Positions 1 to 9,260 of a DNA stretch of 64,000 nt are shown piece by piece; within the stretch, counting starts at the first letter, position 1, and every line of letters starts with the position of its first letter. The notes below the pieces were generated by a model, which was not told the origin of the DNA, did no database searches, and saw nothing but the letters and a program-made list of their open reading frames with translations. Origin of the DNA: Hippophae tibetana (taxonomy: Eukaryota > Streptophyta > Magnoliopsida > Rosales > Elaeagnaceae). A program made the translations under genes and the position numbers. The stretch is from assembly GCA_037013495.1 (NCBI GenBank), contig CM072806.1:24266001-24330000 (forward strand), in the 5' to 3' direction.

Positions 1-913
1 TGGTATTGGTTTGTGTAGCGAGAAGGGCAACTTGCTTAGTTAGTTGAACAAGTTGTTGTTGAACTTCATTACTGGAGTCGATTTCATGAACTCCAGCTTT
101 TCTCACTCGGGAGCTTTTCTGTTGGGAATTAGCACCCAATATCTCAAAGAGGTTATACGTCTCTGAGGCAGTCTTTTCTCCTATTGCTCCTCCTGCAGCG
201 TTGTCGACAATGAACTGACATTGTTGTGTAAGTCCATCGTAAAAGAATTGGTTCTGCAACTGCAGGGGAAAGCTATGATGGGGACATTGAGTGAGAAACA
301 TTTTGAACCTATCCCAAGCTTCATGGAATGGTTCTCCTTCCATCTGAGAGAAAGTAGCAATCTTTCCTCTCAACTCTGATGTTTTTTGATGGGAATAGAA
401 TTTTCCCATGAATTTATTGTAAATGTTACCCCATGTCATCAGAGAACCTGGGGGAAGTGACATCAACCAAGCTTTGGCCTTATCCTTTAGAGTGTAGGGA
501 AAACATCTCATCCTAAGTTGATCCTCGTTTAGAATACCGAGGGGGAATGTTTGGACCGTAGCATAGAAATCTCTCATAAAGGAAAGAGAATCTTCATTAG
601 GTAACCCATAAAAGGAAGGAAGCATAGAAAAATGAATATTTTTAAGGTCATAATTCCGAGCAGCCTCTTCCAACTGGATAGCGGCAGTTGTCGTGCCTAT
701 TACCGGTCTTGCAAACTCCTTCATCGTGGTTTCCCTAATATGTTGGTTTTCCTCCATTTCTTTTGGTTCTAGTAAAGGATTAAGACTTGGTTCTATGTTT
801 GGCTCAAAAACAGGTTGATGGGTAGAATCCAGTTTTGTTGACACTTGTTTAAATTTATGAAAATTATTTACATATGGTGTAAGGGGGTTTCCTAAGGATC
901 TCCTACCACGCAT
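1..913 (-). CDS. gag: Gag polyprotein of the Athila-type element, partial
   Basis: Open for 304 codons from the ATG at 913-911 to the window edge, with no stop. The protein starts MRGRRSLGNPLTPYV and contains a retrotransposon Gag core (stretches such as MRCFPYTLKDKAKAWL and FHEAWDRFKMFLTQCPHHSF) typical of plant Gypsy capsid domains. Gag would form the virus-like particle in the cytoplasm. The C-terminal zinc knuckle is not reached here. The same gag occurs in plus orientation at 27885, but there it has a stop where this copy has Trp (TWGNIYNKF), so this copy is better preserved. The start agrees with the homologous ATG in the other copy. Confidence 0.85.
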   Translation of the reverse strand, partial: MRGRRSLGNPLTPYVNNFHKFKQVSTKLDSTHQPVFEPNIEPSLNPLLEPKEMEENQHIRETTMKEFARPVIGTTTAAIQLEEAARNYDLKNIHFSMLPSFYGLPNEDSLSFMRDFYATVQTFPLGILNEDQLRMRCFPYTLKDKAKAWLMSLPPGSLMTWGNIYNKFMGKFYSHQKTSELRGKIATFSQMEGEPFHEAWDRFKMFLTQCPHHSFPLQLQNQFFYDGLTQQCQFIVDNAAGGAIGEKTASETYNLFEILGANSQQKSSRVRKAGVHEIDSSNEVQQQLVQLTKQVALLATQTNT

Positions 914-1392
914 AGACTATTGTAAACGTAAATTTAAAACTCCTGTCAACAAAATAAAAAATTTAGAGAAAATTTACATGTTATTCAATACAAAGCACTA
1001 AACAAAACTAGTTAAACCCTAAAAAAAAAAAGAAATTTTTTATTTTATTTTTTATTTTTTTATTTTTTTTGTAACATAATTAGTATTAACCAAGAGTGCT
1101 CCCAGGAAAGAATGGTGGTGCAAACGGCACCTTAAATACCATTCTCCTAGCCAGAACAACGTTCCCAGGAAAGACTAGTGGCTCAAAGGCTTCAAGAACT
1201 AGTCTCCTAGACAGAACTCCCTTAGATTTTTACTTTTCATGCTATTTAGTTTATTAGATATGAATTCAAGTAAAAAAATTTTTTTATTTCTTATGAATTT
1301 TGAAATTTGATTATTGTTAAAATATCACAATTATTTACAGCACAAAAATGTTTTTTTAAAATTTTGATAAATAATTTAAAAACTCTATTCCT
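914..1392 (-). other. Untranslated leader between primer site and gag
   Basis: AT-rich leader with long A/T runs near 1021-1070 and a short imperfect duplicated stretch near 1095-1210 (ctcccaggaaag / gttcccaggaaag). No ORF of interest. The equivalent leader of the plus-strand copy (26884-27884) has a different repeat content, so this leader evolves fast. Confidence 0.6.
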
Positions 1393-1410
1393 TCCCCGAC
1401 AACGGCGCCA
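1393..1410 (-). promoter_or_regulatory. Primer-binding site, tRNA-Asp type
   Basis: On the minus strand the sequence reads TGGCGCCGTTGTCGGGGA, six bases after the LTR end. It matches the 3' end complement of plant tRNA-Asp with one change. This primer is characteristic of Athila/Tat-lineage Gypsy elements and marks the start of minus-strand DNA synthesis. Confidence 0.88.
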
Positions 1411-2845
1411 AAAACTTGATGAACGAAAACCGGCATCGCCGATCTTCGCAAATACTTTGGTTTTAATATTTATAAAACTCTCGCAAGTGCACGAATCATT
1501 TCGAAGAAAATGATAAGTATACTCCCAAGGTCGATCTAAGGAAGGAATGTATGTGGTTTTTAATTTATTATTCAAACTTTTAAAAACGCAATTAAATCCT
1601 AAACATCCTGTCACGATAGTTTGGTTTTTGTGTTCTTAATCTAATAACATAAAATAAACATATATACAGATTAATTAAATATAATCTAATAACATAAAAA
1701 TAAACATAGATACAAATTCAATAAATAATTATCTAAAAATAAACATATATACAGATTCAATAAATATTCATGCAAATTTTTATCATTTATATTAGCGGAG
1801 TATTTATGGATGTAATAACTAAATTAATTATGCTTGCTCATATTAACTAGGTTATTAAAGATATAAATTGATATTTTATTGATTCTCTCTTTTTTATATA
1901 AATACCACCTTTGGTGGGGTTAGATATTCTTTGTTAACTAAACAAATCAATTAACACCTATGGGTGGGGTTGATAACTAATATGCTTAATTAAATTAATT
2001 CCTTTTTCTAAGAGATTGAAAATGAACCATTTAAATGCCACCTTTGGTGGGGTTAGACAATTTAAACATTATTCAAGGTGTCCAAATTAAACATAAGAAT
2101 TTAATTATCCGAGTACTAACTTTCAAGTTTTAAAACCACTATTGAAAACATGTTGTCAATATATTTTCACATAATAATTCTTATAAAAACTTTCGAAATA
2201 GAGTTTCACTCTAACTACCGGGCGATTGTACCAACAAATAAAAGAGCACTACTCTAAATTAGACCGGATAACTAAACCTTAAAATCTAATTTTCAGGTTT
2301 AAGTTTGTAATGAAAAATAATATATTTCTCTCTAACATTCTTAATATAAAATCTTGAATAAAAACAAAATCAATTCATTTTAGAGATTTTTACCTATTTA
2401 ATATTTCGCAAGCATAACAACGTCATTATTACATCATATTTACTAAACAGCCAGCATAGTTAAATTTAACCACAGACAAGTTGAATATAACATGTAAGAA
2501 TAAAGCATAAAAATAACTGTAAAGAAAATAAAATCCTTACAGAACTTTGACGCTATTCCCGTAGCTAGAAAACCTCCGAGCGGAATTTGCACTTCCATAT
2601 ATTGAATCAAAAATCTAAATTATTACAAAAACATTACAAGTTCCTCTCAAAAAGAGAAGAACTCTAAACCTAAGAGAATTGAACTAAAAACTAAGAGAAA
2701 AAACTAAGAAAAGCTTAGAAACTAAGAAAGAAACTAAGAAAGAAACTAAGAAAGAAACTAAGAGAAACTAAAAACTAAGAAATGAGAGAAAGAAAGAAGA
2801 GAGAAGTGAGTTTTGAAGGTGTGATTTGAAGTGAAGGGAAGGGGG

Positions 2846-2856
2846 GTATTTATAGG
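2846..2856 (-). promoter_or_regulatory. TATA-like box in LTR
   Basis: The minus strand reads CCTATAAATAC, and the same motif is kept in the LTR copies at about 25562 and 34491. It is the likely core promoter for the element's genomic RNA. Inference from motif and conservation only. Confidence 0.55.
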
Positions 2857-3055
2857 TGAGGATGGAGAGAAAAAATGAGTAAAAAAATGTTAAAAACATA
2901 TTAAAAAATGTAAAAACGCATATTGGAATTGCTGATGTCATCAATGACGTCAGCATGACGTCACAGGGGCTGCTGCATGTGAAAAATGGGGCGAAAACGC
3001 GTTGGGCGCGCGGTGAGGCTGAAGCTGGGCGCTGCGCGCGCGCGCTGGGGCTGTC

Positions 3056-3110
3056 GCTGCGCGCAGCTCAGCGCACGTGAACAGTGCCCGCGCACTGAGC
3101 TGCGCGCAGC
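3056..3110. repeat. GC-rich inverted repeat in LTR
   Basis: Two arms of about 20 bp (3056-3074 and 3090-3110), nearly perfect reverse complements around GCTGCGCGCAGCTCAG, are separated by a loop of about 15 nt. It lies in the GC-rich block just upstream (transcript sense) of the TATA-like box. The other LTR copies have a GC-rich block here but not this palindrome. Confidence 0.75.
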
Positions 3111-3470
3111 TGGGCAGGCCAGCGCGCGGCATGGGGCGCTGGGCTGCGCGCATGGCTGGGCTGCGGCGCGCGATTTCCGTCTTTTTGACATTTTTGACCT
3201 TTTCGACCCATTTCGTCCGATTTTTCCATGTTTGTTGACCTTTTCTCACTTATTTATTGATATATTTGTGATGTATTGCTTCAAGTATTCCTCTTTGAGT
3301 CTTTAAATTGCGTTTTTAAGCCAAAATACCTGAAAAACAATAAAAATACCCGTGATTCCGAAAAAGACAAATTTATATAAATATATGATAAAACATATAA
3401 ATATATATATTTTTAATCAATTAATGTACATAAAATCATGGTTATTTTAGTGCTTTTTGAGCACTCATCA

Positions 3471-4568
3471 ACCGTCCATTGGAATTGTCCTTGGGGGCAA
3501 CTGAATGCCGTTAATTTTTGGGATTCTTCATCCAGTCTTATTTGCCAAAATCCACTTTTGCAATCAAAACTAGAGAAATATTTTTTCCCTTTTATTAATG
3601 ATAGTAGTTCTTCCTTTTTTGGAATGAAATATCCATCATCAATGGTTTCTTTATTTAATGCTTTGAAGTTTATTACCATTCTCTTTTTTCCTCTTCTTTT
3701 CTCAGCTTCTTTTTCAACTAAAAATGCTGGACTAGAGTGAGGTGAATTACTTGGTATTATGACTTTTAATTCTAAAAGTTCTTCAATTTGTTTTCCAAAT
3801 TCAATCCTATCTTCTGGAGTATAAATCATTGGTTTTACTCTTATGACCTTATTAGGATCTTTTAATTCTATTTTGACTTTTGTCTTAGTTTTATTTATTT
3901 TTGGATCCAAAGGATTTTTTGAACTGACTGTTTTTAATAGTCTTTTAATGCCTGTTAGGGCTTTATCTTCCTGTATTTCATTAAGAAAAGAGTTTTTTTT
4001 CTTCTATATCTAATGAAATATTTTCTAAACAGGGTTTCTGTTTTTGTTGGTCTTCTATCTCAACACGTTTTCGCTTTTTATGTTGTTGCATAAAAGTTGG
4101 GTTGGAGACAGTTAGATCTTTCCTTACTTTAGAGACATATATTGTATCTCCTTCTAAAGTTGTAAGACTTATTTTGTCAGAATGTTGTGTGAAAGGTTGG
4201 TATAAATTTAAGAAATTATTTCCTATTAACAAGTCTACACCTGTTTCCTGTTGATATATTGTAGGAATATGAAGGTTTTCTCCTCCTATTATTATATCAG
4301 TATCTTTTAATACTTGATTAAGTTTTATTGTAGTATTATTAGCAATTCTTACAATTAAATCTTTTGGTGCTTGTTTCTAGTTGTCCTCTAGAAATACATA
4401 TTTACTAGCTACACACATACTAGCTCTTGTATCTATATATGCATGTAAGTGGTAAGTGTTATAACCTTTAAATTTTAGTCCTACTTTAATGTAAGTACTA
4501 TTTGGATTTGTAATACTATACAAATCATTCATTTTCTGATGAAGAATATTCCTGATCTGAATGTTCAT
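3471..4568 (-). pseudogene. pol: Viral Pol: aspartic protease and reverse transcriptase, broken
   Basis: The N-terminal part (4568-4377) resembles the caulimovirid retropepsin, but the catalytic Asp-Thr-Gly has become Asp-Thr-Arg (DTRAS). A stop ends that frame at 4379. Further protease sequence follows at 4232-3981, and the frame then changes. From about 3910 the RT domain begins: VINFKALNKETIDDGYF, the YFSSFDCKSGFWQI palm motif A region and CPQGQFQW. RT stops being viral at 3470, where the Athila LTR starts. Protease plus RT in one ORF after the coat gene is the normal caulimovirid arrangement. At least one nonsense change, one frameshift, one active-site change and one insertion make it dead. 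Confidence 0.85.
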
Positions 4569-6041
4569 ATTCTGAGTCAGTTATTTCTTCTTCAGTTTCT
4601 TCTAATAGATAAATACTGTAAGTATCATCTATATCAGATTCCTCAATTGGTTCTAATTCCATTTTGAAAGCTTCCTCTAAGTTTTTTTCTTTCTGTGAAA
4701 ATTCCTTTTTAAATTCTTTTTTATGTTGAAGTCTATTTGGACATTCATTTGCATAATGTCCTTCCTCATTACAGATCCAACATCTGCATTTCTTTTTTCC
4801 TGAAGGGCAATAATTCCTTTTTTCAGAAGGTTTATAAACCTTTCTTCTAAAATATCTTTTCTTGTAGTTTTCTTTGTTGAATCTCTTTTTATATTTTTGG
4901 AAATTTTGTTTCCTAAATTTATATTTTTTAAATCTTTTATATTTTTTATATTTTTGTTTATAAAACTTTATATTGCATCCATATTTTCCTGGCATTCTAA
5001 AATCTCTTGTATCACAACAAATTTTATCATTTCCTCTTATTTGTTTGTATTCTTTTCTTTCTTGGCATTTTATAATGATCCAATCTCTAAGATTTCTTAT
5101 TCTTCCTCCTAGAGTATCTGGTATAGTTTCTCTATTCCTTTGTTCCCAATTTTCTGTTAAAGTTTTATATAATGTTCCAGGTAATTTTTGAAAAACATTT
5201 CTTTATAGATTGTTTGAATAGAGGGTGGTAATTTATGGTAATACATTTCATATTCACAAATAAAAGAATCTATGTAACACATGCTACAAATTTCCATATT
5301 TGTTAGATGCCATTTAGCTTCATTGATTTCATTTTCACTGGACTCAGTGATAGTCCTTCCTTTATCTTCCCTGATAAATTCTTTGTATATTTCATTTATT
5401 ACTGTATCTAAGTATTCTCTTCCTGTGGAAGCATTTCCTTGCATTAATAAATGTTGTTGATCTGTTAAGTTTGAAAACCAAACTTTTACATTTCCTGTCA
5501 TTTTATGTGCTATAAGCACTCTACAGGTTGAAGAATTTGTTTGAGTAGTTGGAAAAGTTTGTATGAGAACACTCATTCCACTAGACCATTCATCTAGAGC
5601 TTTTTTCCTATCTCTTATACAATCTAAGTTTAAGAGTTCAAATTTATAATTATCATGGAGTTTAAACTCTGGTGGGATACTACTTCTAGTTCCCCAATGC
5701 AACCATTCCTCCATTTTAGGTGGTTGTCTTCTTCTATATGTAGTATCAGGTTGTTCTGATCTTTGTCTATTTCTCTCTTCCCTATGAGGGTCAGATGTTT
5801 CTTCTTGGTAAGGGATTGGTAATGAAATTGGTTTCATATGACCTTTTGGGGTCATATTTTCTGGTTCTGAATCAGTTTCACTGATTACTGTCATATCATC
5901 TTCTTCTTTGTTAGTACAAAGTTTTCCAATATAATGTTCTTCTATTTCTTCATTGGTTAATGTCAACAATTTTACCAATGTTTCTATATCCTTATTTTTA
6001 GGGTTCATAAATTCTTTTTCTAATTTCTTTCTATATTCCAT
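4525..6041 (-). pseudogene. Viral coat protein with CCHC zinc knuckle, frameshifted
   Basis: Open from the ATG at 6041 to about 5190 in one frame (acidic N-terminus, central capsid-like region), then in another frame to 4525. That places a frameshift near 5190. The C-terminal part is strongly basic (Lys/Arg/Tyr rich), followed by a CX2CX4HX4C knuckle (CWICNEEGHYANEC, about 4790-4750) and an acidic tail. This layout of acidic end, capsid core, basic stretch, knuckle and acidic end is typical of caulimovirid coat proteins that package DNA. The start codon overlaps the preceding stop (TAATG). The C-terminus overlaps the protease ORF start by about 44 bases. Confidence 0.82.
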
Positions 6042-6442
6042 TAATTTGGAATTATTTCTTTATTCTTAGATTGTTCCTCATTTTTCATTTTCTCATTTTT
6101 AGGAATCAAAGAATCTGATTTCCTTGGTGGTTCCTCTTTCAATCCTTCTAAAGGATCATATTTATGATCTATTCTTAGATTATATACATCTTTCCTTAAT
6201 TCTGAAAATTCTTTATGCATATTTTGTTGTAGTTTATTACAACCATACTCTTTTATTTCCTTTAATAGTTCTCCTTGTATGTCTATTATTTCTTTTAAAT
6301 ATTTTGTGTTTGATTCCTGGACTAGATCCATTTCCTCTGTTAATAATTGTATAGTTTCAAATAATATTGCTTGATTCTTTGCCACTCCTACTAGGTTTCC
6401 ATTTATTTCTAAATGTATATTTTTTATTTTTTCTTTAAACAT
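6041..6442 (-). CDS. Coiled-coil viral protein, probably virion-associated (133 aa)
   Basis: An intact 133-codon frame between movement and coat genes. The protein is rich in Leu, Ile, Glu and Lys with heptad-like spacing over residues 15-75 (for example IQLLTEEMDLVQ), then a Pro/Lys-rich hydrophilic tail. Position, size and coiled coil fit the caulimovirid virion-associated protein, which tetramerises by a coiled coil and binds the capsid. No sequence motif proves this. The start overlaps the MP stop by 8 bases, and the stop overlaps the coat ATG. This is the only viral frame in the segment without a visible break. Confidence 0.65.
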   Translation of the reverse strand: MFKEKIKNIHLEINGNLVGVAKNQAILFETIQLLTEEMDLVQESNTKYLKEIIDIQGELLKEIKEYGCNKLQQNMHKEFSELRKDVYNLRIDHKYDPLEGLKEEPPRKSDSLIPKNEKMKNEEQSKNKEIIPN

Positions 6443-7375
6443 GATTTTTTCCTAATATGCAATCATGAACTAATGCCTTCATTATGTTAACTTCATTTTC
6501 TAGTTTTTTAACTTCTTGATTAGAAGTTTCTCCTTCCTGATCTATAAAAATAAATCTAGGTATGCTATTAGTTTTATTACTTCTTCCCGTTATTAAGGGT
6601 TTTTCTTTAATATCTAATTTCCATTCTTCTGGTATTTCAAAGTCAATTAGTATTTCTGGTTTTATTATTTGTCCTAATTCTTTAAAAGTTTTATCTATTT
6701 CTATAAATTCATTTTGTCCATATATTGAACTATTATGACTATTTGTTAAAGAATATGCCACTAGATAGTGTATTGAAAATGGATGATTTCCTTCTTTCAT
6801 TAAATCTCCTCTTTCGAATTCATAAGCTAGGCTTAATACTTGGTTTAAATTTTTATCTTGTATATTTATAGCAAATCTAGGATATGCCGTAAATTTTAGT
6901 TTTTGGTATCCTAAATTTCCATGGATCATTCCTAATAAAGCATCTTGTCTATTTATTATTCTATTGTCTAACAATGCTATTTTTATTAGTGTATCTATTC
7001 CTTCTCTAAAATGAGCTTTTATTAGTATTTGGATTCCTCCTAAATGGATGTATCCAATTTTTCCTTTATCCTTACTAGGAATTTTTGATAATTTGTTTAC
7101 TATAGTTTCTTTATCAATTAATGGTATGTTATACCTTCCTTTTGCATCTGTAATTTTAATACTCATTTCTTTATTACTTATACCATAATAAATTATATTT
7201 TTCCTAGGGAATATTTTTCTTAATAAAAATGATGGGTCTTTAAATCCATCTCCTTATTTAAGATTTAATTTTGCTTTTTGAATTTCTTTTTACTTATTAC
7301 CATTTCTTGTGAAAAACATCCTGAGATGTCTTCTATTTCTATATCCATTATTTCTTGGTTTATTTCCTCTTCCAT
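6435..7375 (-). pseudogene. Viral movement protein (30K superfamily), frameshifted near the N-terminus
   Basis: The main frame (7166-6435, 243 codons) resembles caulimovirus movement proteins, including the LLDNRIINRQDALLGMI region with the superfamily's conserved Asp, followed by GNLGYQKLKF. The same frame is open further up to about 7245 without a Met. The likely true start is the ATG at 7375, whose frame (acidic, 36 codons) stops at 7265. One frame break therefore lies at about 7245-7265. The protein would enlarge plasmodesmata for cell-to-cell spread. Upstream is the repeat-bearing leader; downstream it overlaps the coiled-coil gene. Confidence 0.78.
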
Positions 7376-7407
7376 TTTTTTTATTTTTTTTATTTTTATA
7401 GAGGCCT

Positions 7408-7548
7408 TAGGGGTATTCTTGATAAGTGTTAAATTTAACTTCTGTTATATTTTTAAGGGTATTTTTGAATTTTTCTAAACCTGAAGGGTATTTCTGAAGA
7501 TTCCTTATACCTTAGGGGTATTTCTGATTTTTTCCCTTTTTATAAATG
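7408..7548 (-). promoter_or_regulatory. Leader repeats and TATA-like box upstream of the viral ORFs
   Basis: Four imperfect copies of a roughly 15-nt unit, TCAGAAATACCCYTA on the minus strand, lie at 7408-7422, 7453-7467, 7482-7496 and 7513-7527. A TATA-like ATTTATAAAAAGGG sits at 7535-7548. All lie within 175 bases upstream of the MP start. They may be a viral promoter/leader element; this is inference from position. A tRNA-Met primer site, expected in a full caulimovirid genome, was not found here. Confidence 0.4.
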
Positions 7549-7759
7549 GTCTGTTTAGTTTTTTTCTTTAATTTTTGATTATTAATTATTACTTAAATTT
7601 ATTTATTTTAGTATTTATAGTATCTCCAATCAATACATATCTTACTATTTGTGAGGCTTCTAGTTAAATATTAATGAATTAATATGATAAATATTTTTAT
7701 TATTTTTATTTATAATTTTTTTCATCTATCATTTTTTGATCACCATACATAGCATTAGT
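7549..7759. other. AT-rich junction, nothing recognised
   Basis: Very AT-rich sequence between the viral leader and the MULE remnant. No ORF or repeat boundary is seen, so the exact outer edge of the viral insertion is unknown. Confidence 0.5.
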
Positions 7760-9260
7760 AATGGAAGATGTTGATACTATGGATAAATGACATCTTACCA
7801 GTGATATTTTTTATGATAAATTTAAAAATCAAGAAAATCTCCTTAGAGTTTGAAGTTTTTTCTTAAAGCAAGACTATGCAACATCTATAAAAAAAAACTC
7901 AAAAAAAGACATGTTACTATTTACTGTGATAGAAATGGCTATTATAAAAATAGAAAAAATATTCCAATTGAATATCGAGAACAAAATACTACATCTCGTC
8001 TTATAAATTGTCCATTTGAAATTCAAGGAAAGAAGCATATTAACAGTTTTTGATCTCTTGAATTGCAAAATAGGTCATATAATCGTAAACCTTCAAGTGA
8101 CATGTCTGGTCATCCTTGATGTAGTCGCTTGTTTGAAAAAGAAATCATCGATATTGAAAAATTCTCAAAATCTAGAATACTATCATGTTAAATTATTTCT
8201 TCTCTTAATTAAAAGAATCCAATAATTCAAACAATGTCTAAGATTATTTACTACATAAAACAGAAGATTGATTAAGAAAATTTGAATAGTCATATTACTA
8301 TTCAAGCTCTATTTGATGATTTTAATTAAGGGGAATTCATCTACAATGTTAAGCATGATAAAGTGGTTACCTGACACATTTATTTTTTGCACATCCAGTC
8401 TCAATTATGCTTACTAGGAGTTAGTCAATTGTTCTTGTGATGGATTGTACTTACAAAATTAACAAATATAAAATGTTACTTGATATAGTTAGAATCTCAA
8501 GTTTTAACAAAACATTTTATTTATGTTTTGTTTTCCTAGCAAAAGAAAGAAATGATGATTATACATATGCTTTGAAAGAAATTTTTTGAGATATGATACA
8601 AAGGGAAGAAAGATATTTTGAGTTACCTTTAAAAAACATGGATTCCTTTGAAAGAGAGGTTTGCCTTGGAATAGACTTAATTTGCACTTTAAAAATCATG
8701 TTTCATTAAGGGTAAAAACTACACATCAAACTTTAAAAAGTATTTATAGGGTTCTACTAATCACCTTCGTCAAGTGAAAGGGAAAATTTGTCTTGCCATA
8801 GATAATGATTTTCAAGAGATCAAAACTTAGTTATCTAGTGAAAGGTTTCAAATTCCTCACAGTTGTAATGTAAGCTTTTTTAAGGAGCTTAATTACCATG
8901 TTTCTAGTTTTGCATTGAGAGAATTGATAAAATAATATGAAATGGTTAAATTTGAAACTATAAACTCATTGTATAGTAGTTAGTTTATGGAAACAATAGG
9001 TCTTCTTTGTGCTCATAAGATACTAGAATTGAAAGAAGATTACACTCATAATGGAAGATTAACATCTTCAATTAAAGTATAAAACATGACCTTTAGTTCA
9101 ACAAGAAAATGCCCGAGAGATAGTCTCTTATCTAATCAATAAATCACAATCTTTCTTCTTAATGTTCAACCTTATGAGGGCCACCCATTGGATCCAAAAA
9201 AAAAAAAGCAACTTCTATAAGGTACAATCAGTCAAAATTTGAGATTGTAGAGAATACAAG
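7760..9260 (+). pseudogene. Mutator-like transposase (FAR1/FRS type), decayed
   Basis: A trail of recognisable pieces in changing frames with many stops. There is a FAR1-type DNA-binding domain (VTIYCDRNGYYKNRKNIP, then NTTSRLINCPFEIQGKK, 7905-8040). A transposase core follows (MDCTYKINKYKM at about 8440, then FNKTFYLCFVFLAKE to about 8545), then a SWIM-like piece (GLLCAHKILELKE, about 9000). A C-terminal Ser/Thr-Arg stretch ends SKFEIVENTR at about 9255. The order is that of MULE/FAR1-related proteins. Missing segments and dense stops make it a relic. Terminal repeats were not found. Confidence 0.75.

Larger units (their letters stand above)
1..3470 (-). mobile_element. Athila-type Ty3/Gypsy retrotransposon, 5' end only
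   Basis: Minus-strand LTR retrotransposon read from right to left: 5' LTR (3470 to 1417), primer-binding site, leader, then gag running off the left edge. Athila affiliation is inferred from the tRNA-Asp-type primer site, a 2-kb LTR starting TGATGAG and ending ATCA, and gag/pol resemblance to the other copies in this window. Its outer LTR edge lies directly against pararetroviral RT sequence at 3471, so it inserted into the viral remnant. The second LTR and the other target duplication lie outside the window. Confidence 0.9.
1417..3470 (-). repeat. 5' LTR of the Athila-type element (2054 bp)
   Basis: Begins TGATGAGTGCTC at 3470 and ends ATCA at 1417 on the minus strand. The same LTR family recurs at 25063-26859, 33994-35769 and 39563-41395 (plus), and as a fragment at 59867-60152 (minus). 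It holds a TATA-like box near 2851, a very GC-rich block near 2985-3180 that is far from the AT-rich average, and a purine-rich transcribed part near 2640-2810. Two small GC-coded ORFs inside (about 2950-3306) are composition artefacts. Confidence 0.9.
3471..7550 (-). mobile_element. Endogenous pararetrovirus remnant (Caulimoviridae-like)
   Basis: Minus-strand viral segment, read right to left: leader with repeats, movement protein (7375-6435), coiled-coil protein (6442-6041), coat protein with zinc knuckle (6041-4525), then protease and RT (4568-3471). The ORFs overlap by a few bases, as in caulimoviruses and soymoviruses that use separate MP, CP and Pol frames. It is inactive: frameshifts in MP, coat and pol, nonsense changes, a damaged protease active site, and an Athila LTR inserted in RT. 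RNase H and any downstream transactivator gene are not in the window. The genus cannot be fixed without a tree. Confidence 0.85.

Noticed and set aside
1393..1410. tRNA gene fragment (tRNA-Asp-like 18 bases) and similar at 26866
   Set aside because: These are retrotransposon primer-binding sites complementary to the tRNA 3' end, not tRNA genes; no cloverleaf is present.
2950..3306. Several overlapping ORFs rich in Ala, Arg and Cys on both strands
   Set aside because: They lie in the GC-rich block of the Athila LTR, overlap each other on both strands, and have no counterpart in the other LTR copies.
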